Source of the DNA: Treponema_I sp045599005
Lineage (GTDB): Bacteria > Spirochaetota > Spirochaetia > Treponematales > Treponemataceae
NCBI GenBank assembly: GCA_045599005.1
Contig: JAZRVF010000025.1
Span: 214,374-278,373, forward strand
DNA: 64,000 bases
Direction of reading: 5' to 3'
Position numbers and translations under genes: made by a program. The number at the start of each line of letters is the position of its first letter. Within the stretch, counting starts at the first letter, position 1. Below the pieces are notes generated by a model that saw nothing but the letters and a program-made list of their open reading frames with translations, made no database searches and had not been told where the DNA came from. Positions 25,848 through 34,125 of the stretch are shown in pieces.

Positions 25848-26883
25848 TTTACCCGATGATCTGATCGCACAGTTTCCCAGTGGAGTAAGAGGCCAGGACA
25901 GACTGATGCATCTCTACAAAGACGGACAGATTGAACATTGCACCATGGACATGCTCCCGGATCTTATCAGCCCCGAGACACTCATGGTTTTCAACAACTC
26001 AAGGGTAAGGGCATCCCGCTGTTACGGAAAAACAGAAGATACAGGGCGGGAAGCGGAATTTCTTTTTATCGGGAACGAAACTCCAGCCGGTGCAGATAAA
26101 TCCGTGTGGCGGGCAATGGTAAAAAATGCAAAGAAACAGAAACCGGGCAAAGTTTTTGTTTTTCCAGACGGAACCCGTGCACAGGTTGCAGACAGACCGG
26201 ATGACATGGGCACTGAATTCCGCACAATGATCTTTGACCGTTTTATTGACGAGAGCTGGTTTGAGACAAACGGGCACATTCCTCTGCCGCCTTACATCAA
26301 ACGCGGTGACACACAGGAAGATGCTTTCCGTTATCAGAATGTGTATGCAAAGGAAACCGGTTCAAGCGCATGTCCTACAGCAGGACTTCATTTTACGGAG
26401 GAAATGCTGGGACGTCTTTCTGCAAAAGGAATTGAGACAGCTTACGTGACACTTCACGTCGGTCTCGGCACTTTTCTGCCTGTACGGGCGGAAAATATAA
26501 AAGACCATAAGATGCATGAGGAAGTGTTTACAGTCACACCGGAAACTGCGGAAAAAATCAACAGGGCAAAAAGAGAAGGCCGCCCCGTTCTTGCGGTTGG
26601 AACAACATCAGTGCGTACACTGGAATCAGCCTGGGAAGGTGGAAGCGTCTCTGAAGGCGGAGGAATAAAGAGCGGCACCCATAAAACAAGCATCTTTATT
26701 TATCCTGGTTACACATTCAGATGTGTGGACAAAATGTTCACAAACTTCCACACACCGGAATCAACGCTCATGATGCTTGTAAGTGCTTTTGCAGGCCGCG
26801 ACAACATTATGAACGCATATCAGACCGCCGTAAAAGAGCGTTACCGTTTCTTCTCCTACGGCGACGCAATGTTCATTGATTGA
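25822..26883 (+). CDS. queA: S-adenosylmethionine:tRNA ribosyltransferase-isomerase QueA
   Basis: QueA transfers and rearranges the ribosyl part of SAM onto 7-aminomethyl-7-deazaguanine in tRNA, making epoxyqueuosine. The 353-residue protein begins MLTKDFYFDLPDDLIAQFP, as in known QueA, and has the conserved LMVFNNSRV, PLPPYIKR, SACPTAGLHFTEE, LHVGLGTFLPVRAENI and VGTTSVRTLESA blocks. The start lies 26 bases inside ruvB in another frame; the queA N-terminus at this ATG is the family norm, so the overlap is considered real. Confidence 0.98.
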   Translation: MLTKDFYFDLPDDLIAQFPSGVRGQDRLMHLYKDGQIEHCTMDMLPDLISPETLMVFNNSRVRASRCYGKTEDTGREAEFLFIGNETPAGADKSVWRAMVKNAKKQKPGKVFVFPDGTRAQVADRPDDMGTEFRTMIFDRFIDESWFETNGHIPLPPYIKRGDTQEDAFRYQNVYAKETGSSACPTAGLHFTEEMLGRLSAKGIETAYVTLHVGLGTFLPVRAENIKDHKMHEEVFTVTPETAEKINRAKREGRPVLAVGTTSVRTLESAWEGGSVSEGGGIKSGTHKTSIFIYPGYTFRCVDKMFTNFHTPESTLMMLVSAFAGRDNIMNAYQTAVKERYRFFSYGDAMFID

Positions 26884-26886
26884 TTT

Positions 26887-27906
26887 TCACTGAGAAACAG
26901 TTTCTGATGTGATTTCCCAGACCCGGTGGATCTTTGAGTTGCGGAAATCCTCAGGGATTGTCCTTGCGGAAATATCCACAGCTTTATATCCTTCTGCGAT
27001 CAGGGATTCATCAAAAGACAGGCGCCTTGAGTTTGTCGAGAAATAAAGAGTCCCGTCCTCCGAAAGAACATCAAGACACATGTTTATCAGCTTTGCGTAA
27101 TCTCTGTTGATATCCAGGGTATCTTTTGTCTTCTTGGAATTTGAGAAAGTGGGCGGATCCAGAATGATCATGTCAAAAGTCTGTTTTTCTTTTGCGGCCT
27201 GAGTCAGAAAGGTGGAAACATCCTGGGCGGTGAAAAGATATTTTTCTTTGTCTTTAAATCCGTTCAGTTCCATGTTCTTTTTTGCCCACTCAAGATAAGT
27301 GTTTGAAAGATCCACTGACTGGACAAGACTGGCCCGTCCCTGAGCAGCATAAACGCTGAAAGATCCCGTGTAGGAAAAAAGATTCAGCACCCGTCTGCCT
27401 TTTACATTCTGTCGTACCATGCTGCGGAGCACACGGTGGTCAAGGAAAAGCCCGGTATCAAGATAATCATAAAGATTGATGAAAAAGCGGGCATGCTGCT
27501 CCTTTGCAACAAAACTCAGATTTCTGCGCATTGCATCGGCTTCGCCGCTGTTTTTTCCGTACTGGTTTTCACCATGCTGGATTTTTCTTGTCTTCACGGC
27601 AATATGCTCGTAAGGAACCTGCAGGGTGGTGACTATGCTCTGTTTCATCGCTTCAAGCCACTGTTCTTCCTCGGCTTCATCCTTCTCATAGGGCCGTTCG
27701 TAAAGACAGACATAACAGAAAAGTCCTGACTCATCAGCAGCATCTTCATCAGCATAAAGATCGATTGAAAGAGGAATTTCAGGAATGTCACGGTCATAGA
27801 GGCGGTAACAGGAGACATCAGTACGGCGGGCCCATTTTCTGAGATGCCTGTAACGTTTTGCCAGCCGGTTGCCAAGAAGTTCGGCCTGATATGAATCTTT
27901 GCTCAT
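26887..27906 (-). CDS. RlmK-type 23S rRNA methyltransferase (stand-alone C-terminal domain of RlmKL)
   Basis: The 339-residue protein matches the C-terminal half of E. coli RlmKL, the part that makes m7G2069 in 23S rRNA: NRLAKRYRHLRKWARR at the start, then SCYRLYDRDIPEIPLSIDLY, TGLFLDHRVLRSMVRQ, the SAM-binding VLNLFSYTGSFSVYAA, VDLSNTYLEWAKKNMELNG and the catalytic DMIILDPPTFSNSK. The THUMP-containing RlmL half is absent. The start at 27906 overlaps the rex stop (ATGA), which is better than a longer frame from 27987 that runs inside rex. It converges on queA with 3 bases between stops. Confidence 0.88.
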   Translation of the reverse strand: MSKDSYQAELLGNRLAKRYRHLRKWARRTDVSCYRLYDRDIPEIPLSIDLYADEDAADESGLFCYVCLYERPYEKDEAEEEQWLEAMKQSIVTTLQVPYEHIAVKTRKIQHGENQYGKNSGEADAMRRNLSFVAKEQHARFFINLYDYLDTGLFLDHRVLRSMVRQNVKGRRVLNLFSYTGSFSVYAAQGRASLVQSVDLSNTYLEWAKKNMELNGFKDKEKYLFTAQDVSTFLTQAAKEKQTFDMIILDPPTFSNSKKTKDTLDINRDYAKLINMCLDVLSEDGTLYFSTNSRRLSFDESLIAEGYKAVDISARTIPEDFRNSKIHRVWEITSETVSQ

Positions 27907-28553
27907 TCTTTTGTCCGTTTGGGATTGTTCTCGCCCATCATGACACAGAGCATGGCATAGCCGGAAGTCAGATCCTCCTGCTGGCATGTGACATCTGCGG
28001 GCAGTTTAAGTTTGGTGTTTGTGAAATTCCATATTGCCTTGATTCCGGAGGCGACAACCCTGTCTGCACTTTCCTGGGCATAAAGGGACGGAACGGTAAG
28101 GACCGCGATCTGTGCCTCCAGTTCCTTCACTTTTCCAGGCATCTCATCAAGAGAGAAAATCGGAACATTGTGGATTGTGCCACCGACTTTTTTGGGATCA
28201 TTATCAAAGGCAGCGACAAAGTTGAGTCCGTGATGGCGGAATTCCTGATATCCCGTAAGTGCGGTGGAAAGGTTTCCGGCACCGACAACAATAACATTCT
28301 TTTTTGTGTCCCAGTCAAGAAAATGCTCTATGGCGCTAATAAGGGGAACAACAGGATATCCGCATTTCGGTTTGCCGACAATACCTGTGATTGAAAGATC
28401 TTTTCTTACCTGAATCGGTTCCAGATGAAGTTCTTTTGCAATGAATGTCCCGGAGATAAACTCATAGTTTTCCGAATGAGCCTGTCTGATAAGGTTTAAA
28501 TATGATGGAAGACGCCGGATGGAAGGCGCTGCAGGAATCTTCTGTTTATTCAT
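27903..28553 (-). CDS. rex: Redox-sensing transcriptional repressor Rex
   Basis: Rex binds DNA as a dimer and lets go when the NADH/NAD+ ratio rises, controlling fermentation and respiration genes. The 216-residue protein has a winged-helix N-terminus (SIRRLPSYLNLIRQAHSENY, ELHLEPIQVRKDLS), the Rossmann motif VIVVGAGNLSTALTGY and the sequence FVAAFDNDPKKVGG, with a C-terminal swapped helix. It overlaps lnt by eight bases and the methyltransferase gene by four, so the three form one operon. No Rex operator was recognised nearby. Confidence 0.97.
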   Translation of the reverse strand: MNKQKIPAAPSIRRLPSYLNLIRQAHSENYEFISGTFIAKELHLEPIQVRKDLSITGIVGKPKCGYPVVPLISAIEHFLDWDTKKNVIVVGAGNLSTALTGYQEFRHHGLNFVAAFDNDPKKVGGTIHNVPIFSLDEMPGKVKELEAQIAVLTVPSLYAQESADRVVASGIKAIWNFTNTKLKLPADVTCQQEDLTSGYAMLCVMMGENNPKRTKE

Positions 28554-30177
28554 GGGAATACATTACCATTTTTTTTCGGCATATGACAACCGCATAGACA
28601 GAAACAAGGATTATGCCTGAGAAAAGCGGAACCCAGTCACCCAGAAGAGCATAGACAGTCATCTGTCTATGATACACAGGAACCGTCACAAAAGAAGAAC
28701 AGGACTCAAACAATGGCATTGAGTGAAGAATCCGGCCCGCAGGATCAATGACAGCAGAAAAACCGGAATTTGTACTTCGGACCAGAGTGGTGCGGAATTC
28801 CTGGGCACGGTAAGAGGCGATGACAAAATGCTGGTATTCCGCAGAATCAGTCAAAGACCAGGAATCATTGGTGATATTGACGAAAAGTTCTGCCCCGGCA
28901 AGAAAAAGCTGTCTGCAGGTTGAAGAGAATGCATCTTCAAAACAGATCGGTGCGGCAAAAGAAAGTCTGTCACCGTTTTTTATGGGAATTTCAATCACTG
29001 AGTAATCATCACCTGGCACAAATGCCGAGGAAAAGCCAACAAGCGCATTCATGATGCTTTTCATCCATTCGGCGTCATAATAGGGAATCACTTCAGCAAA
29101 AGGCACCAGATGAGTTTTCAGGTAATAATCAGCAATCTGTCCCTCACTGTCAAAGAGAACGGCAGCATTGGCGTAATAAAACTCTTCGGGATCCTTTATC
29201 CAGGGAGCGCCGATCAGATGGGGTGTCTTCAGATCCTGAATACTCTGGACCAGGGAGTAATCCCATGGAATCATCTCATAGGCATAATAACTGTCAGGAA
29301 GAAGATAGGAAAGTGTGGTCTCACTCCACACCACAAGATCTGCGCTCCGTCCCTCAAGAGCATTCTTTGTAAGGGCCTGTGAAGAAAGGATCACGTCTTC
29401 TTCGGAACCGTTTTCCCAGGAATCCGCATTTACCTGCACAAGAACCATGTCAACAGTTTTTTCAGGTTCCCGGACTGCAGTGAACTGACAGATTCCATAA
29501 ACCGCAGAGAGCATGAAAAGGAGGACCACAGCACAGAAAACCCTTGTGTAGGAAAAATGTGCTTTCTCAAAACGGGTTCGGTCAAGGCGTACAAAGCCTT
29601 CTGCAACAAGGGCAGAAAAAACCGACACAAGAAAACTGAGTCCCCAGGTTCCTGTAAGGTCAACAATCTGAGTAAGCAGCTTCCACCGGTACATTCCCAT
29701 GATCACAGTTCCCCAGGGATAGGCCAGAAAACCGGTGGATTTGCCCCATTCATGAACAGTCCATGCCGCGGCAAAAAGGATTATACGGATAACGGCGCCC
29801 CATGGGGAAAGGCCTGCATTTTCTTTAAGTCTGTACGTGGCTTTATTTGTCAGGTCAAAGGGAATGTACAGAATCTGCCCGATGAGAAAACCGGAAACCA
29901 GATACACTGCGGAAGTTCCGCCCAGTGTGAAAATTGCGAATCCCATGAAATAAGAAAGCCAGAAACTGGACAGAATATGGGTCACAACAAAATGCAGGGA
30001 AACCAGCAGTCCGGCGGCTATGTATCCGCTGCACAGATTCAGTGCAAAATAAAGAGGAACAAGAGAAAAAAGGGCCGCCACCGGAATCCCGAAATGGAAC
30101 AGTTCGTTCGGAATGGAAACAGCAAGAAGTCCGGCAGAAAGAAGCGAACAAAAAAATGCTTGTAAATTTCGTTTCAT
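28546..30177 (-). CDS. lnt: Apolipoprotein N-acyltransferase
   Basis: Lnt adds the third acyl chain to the N-terminal cysteine of lipoproteins in the inner membrane. The 543-residue protein begins MKRNLQAFFCSLLSAGLL, has about six hydrophobic segments in its first 230 residues, and a periplasmic nitrilase-type domain with the catalytic triad in VVWSETTLSYLL (Glu), YYLKTHLVPFAEV (Lys) and APICFEDAFS (Cys), and one more membrane segment near the end. The start at 30177 is chosen because TATAAT lies exactly six bases upstream; the frame extends further only through promoter sequence. It is the first gene of the lnt-rex-rlmK-like operon. Several lipoprotein genes in this window are likely substrates. 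Confidence 0.96.
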   Translation of the reverse strand: MKRNLQAFFCSLLSAGLLAVSIPNELFHFGIPVAALFSLVPLYFALNLCSGYIAAGLLVSLHFVVTHILSSFWLSYFMGFAIFTLGGTSAVYLVSGFLIGQILYIPFDLTNKATYRLKENAGLSPWGAVIRIILFAAAWTVHEWGKSTGFLAYPWGTVIMGMYRWKLLTQIVDLTGTWGLSFLVSVFSALVAEGFVRLDRTRFEKAHFSYTRVFCAVVLLFMLSAVYGICQFTAVREPEKTVDMVLVQVNADSWENGSEEDVILSSQALTKNALEGRSADLVVWSETTLSYLLPDSYYAYEMIPWDYSLVQSIQDLKTPHLIGAPWIKDPEEFYYANAAVLFDSEGQIADYYLKTHLVPFAEVIPYYDAEWMKSIMNALVGFSSAFVPGDDYSVIEIPIKNGDRLSFAAPICFEDAFSSTCRQLFLAGAELFVNITNDSWSLTDSAEYQHFVIASYRAQEFRTTLVRSTNSGFSAVIDPAGRILHSMPLFESCSSFVTVPVYHRQMTVYALLGDWVPLFSGIILVSVYAVVICRKKMVMYSHE

Positions 30178-30183
30178 TATAAT

Positions 30184-30189
30184 ATTATA
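30184..30189 (-). promoter_or_regulatory. -10 box of lnt placing the transcription start at the start codon
   Basis: On the minus strand TATAAT (30189-30184) is followed by ATTATA and then the lnt ATG at 30177. A plus-strand TATAAT at 30186-30191 overlaps it and could serve the divergent gene at 30243. No good -35 was found for either. Confidence 0.45.
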
Positions 30190-30242
30190 ATATATGATTT
30201 TGCATTGAATATGCAATTCAAATCGGGTGGGTAAAAAATCAA

Positions 30243-31409
30243 ATGGAGAATATTAAAAAGGCGCACATAGAGGAATTTTCATGCTCTCCGTCTGTTATCG
30301 TCAGCGCTCCCGGGCGCATTCATCTTGCCGGTGAGCATTCCTGGTATTTTAAAGATGCAACCCTTTCCATGGCAGTAAATCTGCCTGTCTTTGTCGCAGT
30401 TTCTCCCCGCACTGACGGTTCACTTCATTTCTTTTTTCCACAGCTTAAAGACCGTAAAAAATGTACACTCGCAAACTTCCGTTACCGTAAAGAAGACAGA
30501 TGGGCCAATTCCTGCAAAGCCATGATATTCGGGCTGATTGATGCAGGAGGCGACTGTCAGGGACTGAATGTCACCGTATATTCTGATCTTCTTCCTTCCG
30601 CAGGATTCGGAATCACCACAGCGATTAAAGTGGCAACCGCAATGGCTCTTTGCAGACAGTATCTGAAAGATTACACAGATCAGACAATCCTTGACATAAT
30701 AGACTGCGGAAACAACGATTTTCTTGGAGTTGACTCCTATCTCTCTGACATTTACACGGCACTTTTTGCAAAAGAGAATTCCACCATACTGATTGATCAC
30801 AGAAAAGAAACCTACCAGACAATTCCCTGCAGCTTTGAGGACTGTTCCATAATCCTTACGGATGCTGGTGTTCCCAGGGTCTCAATGTGGAATGAGGATT
30901 CAATACGGACTTTCGAAAACTTTCTTCTTCTTGAAGAACTGAAGACAAAGAAAGGATCTTCCTGGGTATACGAAGATTCACCAGTGGAAATCGGTGAGGT
31001 TCTTTCCGGAGTCTCTGAAGAGGTGCGCCGTCGTCTGTTCTGCATGATCGCAGAATACAAGTGTGTCTGCGATGCGGCTGAAGGTCTCCGGAACAATGAT
31101 TTCCAGGTTTTTGCAAGAGCCCTGAACCGTTCCCATGAAAACATGAGGGATCTTTACTCAATCTCCTGTCCTGAGATTGACTGGCTTGTGAAACGGACTC
31201 TGGAACACGAGGATTCCACACAGATCGGATTGACCGCATGCTCCCGGATCACCGGAAAAGGTTTCGGGCGCTGTACATATACTTTCATAAAAAATGACGG
31301 ACTTGAGGCCTACGAGAAAAGGCTTGCTGACTATGACAGGATTTTCGGATTCAAACCTGCATTTTACCGAGTCAGAAGTGTTTCCGGTGCCCGGGTGATT
31401 GAAGGATAA
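30243..31409 (+). CDS. Galactokinase-like GHMP kinase with divergent motifs
   Basis: The 388-residue protein has the GHMP-kinase layout of the galactokinase branch: an N-terminal VSAPGRIHLAGEHSWYF (compare PGRVNLIGEHTDY), a phosphate-loop region LPSAGFGITTAIKVA where the usual PxGxGLSSSA run is altered, a likely catalytic aspartate in NDFLGVDSYLSD, and a C-terminal TACSRITGKGFGRCTYTFI in place of GARMTGAGFGG. It probably phosphorylates a sugar or a related small molecule, but the changes in motifs 2 and 3 make galactose uncertain. No other galactose genes are near. The following TPR gene starts 4 bases after its stop, which links it to a surface or structural operon rather than a sugar pathway. 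Confidence 0.75.
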   Translation: MENIKKAHIEEFSCSPSVIVSAPGRIHLAGEHSWYFKDATLSMAVNLPVFVAVSPRTDGSLHFFFPQLKDRKKCTLANFRYRKEDRWANSCKAMIFGLIDAGGDCQGLNVTVYSDLLPSAGFGITTAIKVATAMALCRQYLKDYTDQTILDIIDCGNNDFLGVDSYLSDIYTALFAKENSTILIDHRKETYQTIPCSFEDCSIILTDAGVPRVSMWNEDSIRTFENFLLLEELKTKKGSSWVYEDSPVEIGEVLSGVSEEVRRRLFCMIAEYKCVCDAAEGLRNNDFQVFARALNRSHENMRDLYSISCPEIDWLVKRTLEHEDSTQIGLTACSRITGKGFGRCTYTFIKNDGLEAYEKRLADYDRIFGFKPAFYRVRSVSGARVIEG

Positions 31410-31413
31410 AAAA

Positions 31414-32103
31414 ATGGCTGACACATTTCAGGACGGTGTTTCCTTATATAGAATGCGTAATTACCGGGATGCTCTTGCAGTTTTTCTGTCTGTTTCCGCT
31501 ACGGAAAATGCTGCGGGAAACCTGGATCTGGCTTATTACACAGGTCTTTCCTATGCACGGCTGAAACGTTACGAAGATGCACTTTCTTACCTTGAGACTG
31601 TGGTCACATCAGAGAAAAACACACGCCGTCTTAACCAGTGCAGACTTACCCTGGCCGTTCTTTACAGCAAGACCGACCGCACACGCCTTGCCGACACGGA
31701 ACTTGAGAAACTTACAGAAAGCGGGTACCAGACTGCGGAAGTTTTCTGTGCACGTGCATATACTGCATGGATTCAGGACAGGAAGGACCAGTCCGTGGAG
31801 TATTATCTCCGGGCCCTGGAACTTAAACCTGACTGTGCAACTGCGCTCAACGGGCTGGGCTACGTGCTTGCATGCATGAACCAGGATCTGACAAAAGCGC
31901 TTTCCTACTGCAAGCGAGCAGTTGATTTAAACCCGGATTCAGCAGCCTTTCTTGACTCACTGGGATGGGTTTATTACAAGATGGGTCTTGAGAAAGAAGC
32001 CTACACTTACATCAAACGGGCCAGGGACAAAGACAACACAAGCCGTGAGATTGCGGCGCACCTGGCAGAACTTTCAAATGCAGGCATAAGGGGGAACAAC
32101 TGA
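31414..32103 (+). CDS. TPR-repeat protein, cytoplasmic, 229 residues
   Basis: This protein is built of about five or six tetratricopeptide repeats (for example AYYTGLSYARLKRYEDALSY, ALNGLGYVLACMNQDLTKAL, FLDSLGWVYYKMGLEKEAYT), which form a helical scaffold for protein binding. There is no signal peptide. The ATG at 31414 sits 7 bases after an AAGGA site; a TTG a few codons upstream is less likely. The stop codon overlaps the ATG of the next gene by one base (TGATG), so it is tightly coupled to the exported NHL/VWA protein. Its function is unknown. Confidence 0.88.
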   Translation: MADTFQDGVSLYRMRNYRDALAVFLSVSATENAAGNLDLAYYTGLSYARLKRYEDALSYLETVVTSEKNTRRLNQCRLTLAVLYSKTDRTRLADTELEKLTESGYQTAEVFCARAYTAWIQDRKDQSVEYYLRALELKPDCATALNGLGYVLACMNQDLTKALSYCKRAVDLNPDSAAFLDSLGWVYYKMGLEKEAYTYIKRARDKDNTSREIAAHLAELSNAGIRGNN

Positions 32104-34112
32104 TGAAAAAACTTCTGCGTCAATCCGTCACAGTTCTTGTCCTGATCTTTTCACTTGCCTGTGTCTTTTCCCAGTCAGCCAGCGACCGTGGTTTTGCCGA
32201 GGAAGAATTCCGCCGTGGTGTGCAGGCTTTTTACAGAGGCTCCTTCAATGATGCCATTCTCCAGTTTGAGAAGGCACTCACTTATCTGCCGGAAGAGAAC
32301 CTTATCCTTGAATGGCTCGGCAAAGCCTATTACCGTGCAGGAATGGAAGGGGCTGCAATCCAGGAATGGTCCATAGCTTCGGAAGCAGGATACGGCGGCC
32401 AGCTCCTTGAAAATACGATTGAGATAATAAGGAACCGGCGGATTCTTGGAGCCGAGACCTTTGGAGAAAACCGCTTTGTAGAGGCCCGGTCTTTTGCCAA
32501 TTCAGAAGGTGACCAGCTTTTTTTCAGTTATCCGATTTCTGTGGCAGCAAATGATGATGGAAGTTTCTGGCTTGTTGCCTACGGTTCAAACGAAATCCTA
32601 CGTTATGACACAAACGGAATACTGCTTGACAGAATCCGGGGACCTCTGACAGGTTTTGACCGCCCCATGGACATACTCCGGCTTTCCTCCGGTAACTTCG
32701 TGATTTCCGAGTTTGCGGGAGACCGAATAAGTTTTCTTGATGCAGGCGGAAACTTCATCCGTTCGGCGGGAGAAAGCGGACGGGGCGACAACGGCCTTGT
32801 GGGACCCCAGTATCTTGCGGAAGATTCAAACGGCAACATTTTTGTAACAGATTTTGGAAACGGACGTGTCTGTGTGTTTGATGAAAATGGTGAATTTCTT
32901 TTCTATTTCGGAGAATTCACCGCACCGACCGGAATTGCTGTACTGAAAGATGAGGTTTTTGTGGCAGACGGAGTTACCGGTGCCGTTTACATTTTTGACA
33001 CTGCAGGAAATTACCAGGGAAAACTTGTAAAAGACGGGACTTTTTCCCTCCCTGAATCAATCAGAATCATTGAGGAGAAACTGGTGGTCTCCGACACTAC
33101 AAAAGTGATTCTTCTTGATCCTGTGACAGGAGCCACAAAAACAATCGCTGACATCGGAAATTCTGATTCAAGAATCACGGGAACAGCCTTGGACAGGAAC
33201 AACAATCTTCTTGTGGCGGATTTTAACCAGCAGGAAGTTCTTGTGTTATCAGAAATGAGTGAGATTGTTGGCGGACTTTATGTGGAGATCGCCAGGGTGA
33301 ATGCTGACAGATTCCCTACAGTACAGCTTGAACTCCGCATCCAGAACAGAAAGCAGCAGCCCCTTGTTGGACTGAAGGGTGAAAATTTCACGGTGACGGA
33401 AAAGAATTATTCCGTAAACGGACAGACTCTTCTTGGAAAAGCAGATCTGCTGGATTCCGGTGACATTACAATCATCATCGACCGGTCAGTTTCCATGAAG
33501 TCCTACGAGAAAGCTGTGAATCAGGCTGTGGCCCAGATTGCGTCAAGCATGCAGGGCAAAGGCAATCTCCGGATTATTGCCGCAGGAGCATTCCCTTCGA
33601 CTGAACTGATTGCCACCCCGGATTCAGTTTATGCATTCCAGTCCTCCCAGCTTAAGACCGGTTTCTCATCAACTGTTCCCCTTGACCTGGCATTGCGTCT
33701 GGCAACAAATGATCTCATAAACGCCTCCTACAAGCGTTCTGTTGTTCTGATCACAGACGGGCAGGTTACAGCAAATGCATTCAACAACTACACATTAAGC
33801 GATTTAAGTGCCTATCTGGCAAACAACGGAGTAAACTTTTCCTGCATAACCGTAAACAGCGGGGCAGTTTCGCCGGAACTGGAATATCTTGTTGAGAACA
33901 CCGGGGGACTCACCTGGTATCTATACAGACCTTCTGGAATCGGGGCATTGGCTCAGGAGCTCTGGTCAATTCCTACAGGTGTCTACACACTTTCCTATAC
34001 ATCAAGTCTATCAACCAATTTCGGGAACGCCTATCTGCCGGTGGAAGTGGAAGTTTACCTTTACAACCGATCAGGCCGTGCAGAATCCGGTTATTATGCG
34101 CCACTGGAGTAA
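32103..34112 (+). CDS. Exported TPR / NHL beta-propeller / VWA-domain protein
   Basis: The 669-residue protein has a signal peptide (LLRQSVTVLVLIFSLACVFS), about two TPR units (residues 30-90), an NHL-type propeller of about six blades (residues 125-390; for example EDSNGNIFVTDFGNGRVCVF), and a von Willebrand A domain (residues about 440-620) that opens with ITIIIDRSVSMKSY, a near-MIDAS DxSxS pattern, and VVLITDGQVTANAF. Such architecture suggests a periplasmic or surface protein that binds partners in a metal-dependent way. I recall similar NHL-containing conserved proteins in T. pallidum, but cannot confirm orthology. It is the last gene of the GHMP kinase-TPR unit and ends 13 bases before the convergent DinB fusion. 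Confidence 0.85.
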   Translation: MKKLLRQSVTVLVLIFSLACVFSQSASDRGFAEEEFRRGVQAFYRGSFNDAILQFEKALTYLPEENLILEWLGKAYYRAGMEGAAIQEWSIASEAGYGGQLLENTIEIIRNRRILGAETFGENRFVEARSFANSEGDQLFFSYPISVAANDDGSFWLVAYGSNEILRYDTNGILLDRIRGPLTGFDRPMDILRLSSGNFVISEFAGDRISFLDAGGNFIRSAGESGRGDNGLVGPQYLAEDSNGNIFVTDFGNGRVCVFDENGEFLFYFGEFTAPTGIAVLKDEVFVADGVTGAVYIFDTAGNYQGKLVKDGTFSLPESIRIIEEKLVVSDTTKVILLDPVTGATKTIADIGNSDSRITGTALDRNNNLLVADFNQQEVLVLSEMSEIVGGLYVEIARVNADRFPTVQLELRIQNRKQQPLVGLKGENFTVTEKNYSVNGQTLLGKADLLDSGDITIIIDRSVSMKSYEKAVNQAVAQIASSMQGKGNLRIIAAGAFPSTELIATPDSVYAFQSSQLKTGFSSTVPLDLALRLATNDLINASYKRSVVLITDGQVTANAFNNYTLSDLSAYLANNGVNFSCITVNSGAVSPELEYLVENTGGLTWYLYRPSGIGALAQELWSIPTGVYTLSYTSSLSTNFGNAYLPVEVEVYLYNRSGRAESGYYAPLE

Positions 34113-34125
34113 ACTGAACCGGACA

